Of a stretch of 64,000 nucleotides of DNA, positions 63,251-64,000 are shown piece by piece (positions within the stretch are counted from its first letter, which is position 1; the number at the start of each line of letters is the position of its first letter). Position numbers and translations under genes: made by a program. Origin of the DNA: Cohnella sp. GbtcB17 (GTDB lineage Bacteria > Bacillota > Bacilli > Paenibacillales > Paenibacillaceae); the NCBI RefSeq assembly GCF_019091135.1, contig NZ_JAGXJW010000047.1, forward strand, positions 1-64,000. Reading direction: 5' to 3'. The notes beneath the pieces were generated by a model. That model did not search any database. It saw only the letters and a list, made by a program, of their open reading frames with translations, and was not told where the DNA came from.

Positions 63251-64000
63251 TCAGCGAAGCGCGCCTGCCAGCTGAGCCAGGAATGATTGTGGCTCGGCCG
63301 CCGCGGCTTGCTTGTCCGGCGCCGCAGCGGCGGCCAGGCCGGCTGCGCGCGCCTTCTCCGCTTCCTTCGCCTCGCTCTTGAGACGAGCGACTTCCTCCTC
63401 GAGCGCGAACAGCTGCACGAAAAGGTCCAGCGAAGCTTCGCTGCGCTTCTCCGCCGCCAGTTCCTTGACCCGCAGGATCGGGTCGTGGATCATCTGCGTC
63501 AGCATGCTCTTGGTCAGCTTGCGGATGACCTTGACCTGCCGCTCGTCCAGCTCGGGCAGCTTGCGGAGCAGGCTGTCCAGCGTCTCCTCGTGGATCGCGG
63601 CGGCCTTCTCCTGGAGTCCGCGGATGAGCGGGCTGACGCCAAGCGTCGCGTACCACTGCCGATAGGACTCCATCTCCGCGTCGATCATGACGTCGATGGC
63701 AGCCGTCTCCTGCTTGCGCTTCTCCAGGTTGCTCTCGACGATGCCTTCAAGATCGTCAATGTCGTACAAGTACACGCCCGGCAGCTCTCCGCATGCAGGG
63801 TCGATATCTCTAGGAACGGCAATGTCAATCAGGAAAAGCGGCCTCTTCTTGCGGCTCTTCATCGCCTGCGCGACGACATCCCGCTCAAGCACGAACCGCT
63901 GCGCCCCGGTGCTGCTGATGACGATGTCTGCCTCGTCGATCCGGCGCAGCGCCTCGTCTATTGCCATCGCCCTGCCGCCCATCTTGTCCGCGAGCTCTTC
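63251..64000 (-). CDS. hemA: Glutamyl-tRNA reductase (C-terminal part, 5' end outside window)
   Basis: The last 249 residues of HemA; the frame is open through the right edge. Seen: DEADIVISSTGAQRFVLERD, the NADPH-domain segment PLFLIDIAVPRDIDPACGELPGVYLYDIDDL, and the long dimerisation helix with QWYATLGVSPLIRGL. The catalytic cysteine lies before the part present. HemA makes glutamate semialdehyde from Glu-tRNA, the first step toward 5-aminolevulinate. An alanine-rich C-terminal tail ends in FLAQLAGALR. hemX follows 49 bases downstream. Confidence 0.95.
   Translation of the reverse strand, partial: EELADKMGGRAMAIDEALRRIDEADIVISSTGAQRFVLERDVVAQAMKSRKKRPLFLIDIAVPRDIDPACGELPGVYLYDIDDLEGIVESNLEKRKQETAAIDVMIDAEMESYRQWYATLGVSPLIRGLQEKAAAIHEETLDSLLRKLPELDERQVKVIRKLTKSMLTQMIHDPILRVKELAAEKRSEASLDLFVQLFALEEEVARLKSEAKEAEKARAAGLAAAAAPDKQAAAAEPQSFLAQLAGALR

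Overview
The window comes from a GC-rich, endospore-forming Firmicute. Many sporulation genes (spoVB, bofC, a SafA-like protein, spo0B, spoIVFA/FB, a SpoIIB-like protein, spoVID, a SpoIID-like protein) sit in a gene order close to the Bacillus subtilis secDF-to-hemA region, but base composition and several gene forms fit Paenibacillaceae (Paenibacillus/Cohnella type). That assignment is inference. No prophage, insertion sequence, CRISPR array, tRNA or rRNA was found. The region is chromosomal core, and 57 of 61 genes called lie on the minus strand.

Layout, left to right. 1-4.6 kb: a MacAB-like efflux system (ATPase cut by the window edge, plus adaptor) beside a two-component system whose promoter carries four 11-bp-spaced direct repeats. 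4.7-10.9 kb: apt, recJ, a cation-diffusion transporter, secF and secD. 11-15.4 kb: comN, then the plus-strand genes spoVB, yrzE-like and PAP2, with a DUF421 gene between. 15.4-22.8 kb: yajC, tgt, queA, SpoIID-like, DCC protein, ruvB, ruvA, ruvC, several overlapping by 4 bases. 22.9-25.8 kb: bofC and a highly repetitive SafA-like LysM protein. 25.9-27.1 kb: an SPFH protein with a ribbon-helix-helix partner. 27.3-31.9 kb: pheB-hom-thrB-pheA-ilvE amino-acid operon. 32-35.5 kb: rplU-prp-rpmA-spo0B-obg. 35.5-39 kb: an RNase E/G and spoIVFAB. 39-46 kb: the shape and division cluster rodA, minCD, mreBCD, radC, maf, DUF4321. 46-54 kb: SpoIIB-like protein, murC, folC and valS with a valine T-box leader. 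54-64 kb: spoVID, hemL, a Crp/Fnr regulator, hemB, cobA-hemD fusion, hemC, sirC, hemX and the 3' part of hemA.

The genes combine into a few working units: protein export (SecDF/YajC), queuosine tRNA modification, recombination (RuvABC, RecJ, RadC), rod shape and septum placement, spore-coat and pro-sigmaK control, ribosomal protein L27 maturation by Prp, and tetrapyrrole synthesis from glutamyl-tRNA with a siroheme branch inside the heme operon.

I did not find a clearly new multi-gene system. The best leads are the 11-bp-phased operator at the two-component promoter, the three-tier repeat architecture of the SafA-like coat protein, an altered HIGH motif in ValRS, sporulation-type promoter candidates with the same 14-bp spacing before spoVB, spoIVFA and the SpoIIB-like gene, and a pair of hairpin repeats between crp and hemB. 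All positions come from reading the sequence; no database search was run.
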